Source of the DNA: Brevipalpus yothersi
Taxonomy: Eukaryota; Arthropoda; Arachnida; Trombidiformes; Tenuipalpidae
Direction of reading: 5' to 3'
Assembly: GCA_003956705.1 (NCBI GenBank)
Contig: QZCP01000077.1
Span: forward strand, 1-64,000
DNA: 64,000 bases
The notes under the pieces were generated by a model. The model did not search any database. It was not told where the DNA came from and saw nothing but the letters and a program-made list of their open reading frames with translations. The first letter of the stretch is position 1; every line of letters begins with the position of its first letter. A program made the translations under genes and the position numbers. Positions 60,462-64,000 of this stretch are shown here, piece after piece.

Positions 60462-63359
60462 TCTCTTCAAGCGATAATGGATTAAAAGTTGGAGAAATTC
60501 ACAGAGTTAGAGAAAATTTTGTTCACACTATCGATCGCCTCACATTCTCTAAAATTGGACATGAAAAGGAGGTCAATCCATTGATAGATTGGCAAGATGT
60601 AGAGCTAGCTAAAGTTTATGCATCGTTTTTCTCCATGATGATTCTATCCAACACGAAAATGACAATTTCAATCAAAAAAAATAATGATAGGAAGGACAAA
60701 AGAATCATTACTTGAGTGGGTAAATAATGCACCATGAATCAATACTACTAAAACAAGGCTAATGATTTATTCGAAAGGATGGACATTCGTAAGCTACTGT
60801 GAACTCGGGTCAAGGAGAAATGAAATTTCTATTCTTGAATGAGACATACACCTGTGCTAAGGATTCCAAGTGTGATCTCACACTGAATTATTTCCTGAGC
60901 TCATTGCAAAAAGATTGTTATCTTATTTATCAATGAATCATTCAGTCAAACTAAAACAAAGTGAAATAATGAGGGGATTTCTCTGAGCCACAGCAATTGT
61001 CGTGAAATATGCAAAAATTTTCTCATCTTGCTGGAGACATCTGCAATTTCTTCAAGATTCAAGAGAAATTTTTCTTCTTTTGTCAAGAAAATATGCAACC
61101 AATATTTATCGCCTTTCAATTCCATCTCGATGAGTAACATTACTATGCATTCACCCCAATTGTAGTCTCAATTAGTCAGTCAGTAATGAGATGATTGATC
61201 AAGCGAATTTAGTGAAATTAATTATATGCTCAGACAGAGAAGAATTTTTCAAGACTAGGGTCAATATGATTGCGTAATCTAAGCAATTTTTGCAAGATCA
61301 AATATCATCAATATCAATTAGTTTCTTCTTTCAATACTCGATGAAACTATTTAAATGAGTAATCAATTGAGATAACTTACCTCGATTAGTGTCTGGATGT
61401 AATAGGATGAACATGAGGGGCTCAAGAATACGAGCAATATCACCATACTTGAGACACTGATTGAGCCAGTCGAGAGCTTGAGTATTATGTGCATCCAATT
61501 TATGAGTCAAACTGTCCAACATAAAAAATAGTGGTCTATCGAATTCTCGCATATTGGCGAACACAGGTGATTTCTGACGAAGATCTCGTGTGATTGCAAA
61601 AAGTGTGCAAAAACGTTTCCTGGCTTCGTAGGAGATGAGTTCATCACTGGAAGCCATTGCAAAGCAGATGACACTTTCACAGACCGAAGAATCTTGTGCT
61701 AAATTGTGGACACGTTGAAGCATGATTGCGGTTTCAAGATGCATTTCACTACAATCGTCCTTAAGATCATCCCATAGTTTGGACGTTATTTTAATAAAAT
61801 AATCGGTGCTACCATAAATGAATTGTAGCTGGTCGTTGGACAAAAGATTTTCGATACACATGCCCGTGCAATTTGATTTGTTTCCCGATGGAGATGAGGG
61901 AGGTAAACAGGAATCACCGGTTATTGTATTGAAATCAAGTACAGGTGAGCTTGACTGAGCAAAATTGACTAAATTGGCAGGTAGCGGAAGGTCCAATATC
62001 TGCGATTTGAGAATACTGATCAAGTCTAGTATGGTGGAAATAGAACAATAGCGAGCACGCACCAAAGACCTATCAGTGAAAAATGATATGGCAAGTAAAT
62101 CTTTCAACCATGAACCAAGACCGGTACAATCATTTGTATCATCAGACATGAGTAGTCTGGAGCACGAAGAAGTAGAGTTGATGCTATTGGATGGTGGAGG
62201 TAGAGGATAATTGCTTGGTGGAGGTGAGGTGGATGAATTGTAATCATCTTCCACCATTTTTTGCACAAGTCCAGTTTTAACCACCAATTGACAGAGATCA
62301 ACATAAACTTGAATCATTTCGGTGCGAAGATTCAGTGTCAACGAAGAGATGGGCAATAGATTCAACATGATTTGAGCTCGATTTGGAGTGGTCAGAAAAT
62401 GATTGAAACACTGATCCAGAAGATCAGCATTGTGCACTAGGCATTTTCTGGTAATTATGGTGAATAAATTGGTCACTTTGCTCACCATCTCATCAGTAAA
62501 AGTGCATGGTTGATGATTCAAAGATGTATGCGATTGATAGCCACTGAGATGATTGTAAGCTGATCCATCGTTGTTGATTAGAACATCCATCGAATTTCTG
62601 CTACTACTTTCACCGGTAGCAGTTCCATTGCTGGTTATACTTGTATCCTCATCTAAACGACTAGTGTTTTCACCCAAACATATACTATCAGTCTCTTCTT
62701 TGATGTCTGATAAAGCATCTCTCTCTTTGCATGGTGTTTTGGACGTTTCTAATTGATTTGTCGGCTGGACCTTAGAGGCTATTTTACAACACAACCGAAT
62801 ACCTAAATCAATCTCTTCTGGCTTGAGAGAGACTCCACTAAATTTGATCAAACAATCAAGTGTATAGATCAAGGCAGTCTGGAAACATTTTGTTGCCGTA
62901 TCTGTCTCATATACATTCATGTCAACCATGAAATCCATCAGTGAAATTATTTCCATGACGGATGTACTTTGACTTCCAACTGGTTGGATATGATTGTCAA
63001 TGCAAGTGGAAATTGGTTTAGATTCAACTTGATGATTTACCATACCGTTTGATTGGACGAAAGTAGCACTACTATAACCGCTACTACTTTGGTTTTTTAA
63101 CTGAGATGGAAGAGAAGAGTATGAAGAATGACCCGATGGACAATAGGATGTCGAAGAGGAGGACAATGATTTGGTATCACTTGATTGATTCGAGGAGTGC
63201 AAGCTGTTTGTATCAGTGTTGCTTTTGTTGCAAGCATCTTCCAGTAGATCATAAAGACGTTGCCATAGGTAATCCATTTTCAAGTTGGTTAATAGTAGAT
63301 TACAAGTTCTCATCATGTCAGGTTCTACTTTTGCTTTTCTTATTTCCTTGAAAATGGAT
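54538..63359 (-). CDS. DOP1/Dopey, leucine-zipper-like trafficking protein, C-terminal eight exons (5' end outside window)
   Basis: Exons: 61381-63359, 56740-60173, 56389-56498, 55787-56151, 55547-55683, 55405-55460, 54924-55284 and 54538-54864. Phases fit throughout; about 2256 residues. Diagnostic DOP1 segments include FDRPLFFMLDSL, GDIARILEPLMFILLHPDT running across the junction into RVSVQHVNI, LHSHILLYTQVYDSRRTLYAL, LCARHRKSTLGRSF, QKVILHEVVSSVY, WLRKNLEVRPGPQ, FRACSHLLSSISGYQYSRKAW, MDPSFFQMEPS, MTHDKTTFRDFLSRM, DQYQKYMPEIQERL and LLDLALALPTDHLPQFQMYRWAF. DOP1 works with MON2 and a phospholipid flippase in endosome-to-Golgi membrane traffic. The first visible exon begins in phase 2, at about the place of human residue 430, so roughly the first 400 residues lie beyond base 64000. 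Two very large exons carry Ser/Asn-rich insertions, and the last residues are FEIDFLEPIPNT, parallel to the human KDFLEG end. Confidence 0.93.
60174..61380 (-). other. 1.2-kb intron of DOP1 with a (GA)n tract
   Basis: Donor gtaagt after phase-1 G and acceptor gatcag. Residues on either side (HPDTNR and VSVQHV) are contiguous in the family, so no exon is missing. Confidence 0.8.
60415..60456. repeat. (GA)n microsatellite
   Basis: About 42 bases of uninterrupted GA repeat inside the DOP1 intron. Confidence 0.94.
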
Positions 63360-64000
63360 CTATTGTGATGAGAAATATAAGAATTTTGTAGGGCATAGAA
63401 ATAGAATGGGAGAAAAAATGAGGACAAGAAAATGGTGAAAAGAAGAGAAGTCAATGTAGGGGGAGGGGGAAAAGGTGATATATCAGAAAGAAAAGGAGAA
63501 AAAATGATGAGTAAACAACAAAACGATGATGAAGAATAACTAGGTACTCTGCACCTCACAAGATGACTATAATGTGAATCATTGTTATTTTATCGACAAA
63601 TTTTGGCTCAGTATCTAACTATCCATACAGGTTGTGTTACGTAAGTTTTCTCATCTCATTATTCTGATACTATTGTGATTAAATAGTTAGCTTTTACCTG
63701 ATAAATAAACACAACATGCATAGCTTTGTAGCTTCAAAATAGACAAAGGCGAAGCGAACATCATTAAAATGTTGGTTAATTCATTGAGGAATTCCAGGAA
63801 TTGATAAACTTTGACGTAATGTAGCCTGAGTCACTCAATTGAGATGGATCAAGTAGTGCTCGAAAAGCTATCGAACAAGTCAGATCGTTTTGATTTTTCT
63901 CATGAGCATAAGTTTTTCATGACTACAATGATAAGTCTCCAGACTTAACGTAGCTAAGTGAATGTAATCTATCTTAATCAAACTGATGAGAAAATTTTTA
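63360..64000 (-). other. 5' part of DOP1: intron, no further exon supported
   Basis: The acceptor at 63360 (cacaatag) opens into AT-rich sequence. No upstream exon with the right phase and DOP1 similarity was found before the end of the window. Confidence 0.6.

Noticed and set aside
63709..63780. Possible upstream DOP1 exon ending at a gtaaaa donor
   Set aside because: The phase-compatible frame meets a stop before any AG acceptor, and the residues do not match the expected DOP1 segment.
1..64000. CRISPR arrays, prophage, operons or mobile elements
   Set aside because: The window is eukaryotic with spliced genes; the repeats are dinucleotide tracts or local duplications, and no transposase, reverse transcriptase or terminal repeats were seen.

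Overview
This is a eukaryotic, AT-rich nuclear window. Genes have GT-AG introns, many of them 40-150 bases and several of 1-2 kb. Coding regions are interrupted by Ser, Asn and His runs, and the intergenic DNA is full of (CT)n/(GA)n microsatellites. The gene set (neurotactin-like, GAS2-like/Pigs, DLG5-like, FRS2-like, coracle/4.1, METTL17, DOP1/Dopey, vanin-like) is animal, and the type II neurotactin-like protein points to an arthropod. The compact introns, base composition and Asn/His-rich tracts suggest an acariform mite, but that placement is inference. No mobile element, CRISPR array or RNA gene could be supported.

Layout. 1-5.2 kb: apparently the long first intron or 3' side of a neurotactin-like gene (minus), whose TM-containing first coding exon lies at 5181-5729. 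5.7-9.8 kb: intergenic. 9.8-16.3 kb: three-exon GAS2-like cytoskeletal linker (minus). 16.3-19.6 kb: intergenic. 19.6-22.7 kb: intronless DLG5-like scaffold (minus). 26.6-28.2 kb: FRS2-like adaptor (plus), divergent from DLG5. 29.1-32.1 kb: four-exon member of an uncharacterised helix-hairpin-helix family (minus). 34.6-35.2 kb: small Ser/Thr/Pro-rich orphan (minus). 35.8-38.3 kb: eleven-exon METTL17 (plus), tail-to-tail with a ten-exon coracle/4.1 gene (minus, 38.6-45.0 kb). 45-49 kb: non-coding and microsatellite-rich. 49.0-53.8 kb: a vanin-like amidohydrolase (minus) head-to-head with a two-exon single-domain orotate phosphoribosyltransferase (plus), preceded by a decayed, deleted copy of the same pair. 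54.5-63.4 kb: the C-terminal eight exons of DOP1/Dopey (minus), with the 5' end beyond the window.

How the genes relate. Neurotactin-like, coracle/4.1, DLG5-like and GAS2-like products are all cortex, junction or cytoskeleton proteins. They do not form an obvious unit and could sit together by chance. FRS2-like is a receptor tyrosine kinase adaptor, METTL17 is a mitochondrial ribosome factor, and DOP1 acts in endosome-Golgi traffic. The least ordinary part is the vanin/OPRT block: a duplicated head-to-head pair, one copy of which has been cut down by deletions, and an OPRT that stops where the fused OMP decarboxylase domain of animal UMPS would begin.

All exon boundaries were read by eye from GT/AG sites, reading-frame phase and family similarity. 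Several long reading frames begin at non-ATG codons, so starts were moved to the first in-frame ATG.
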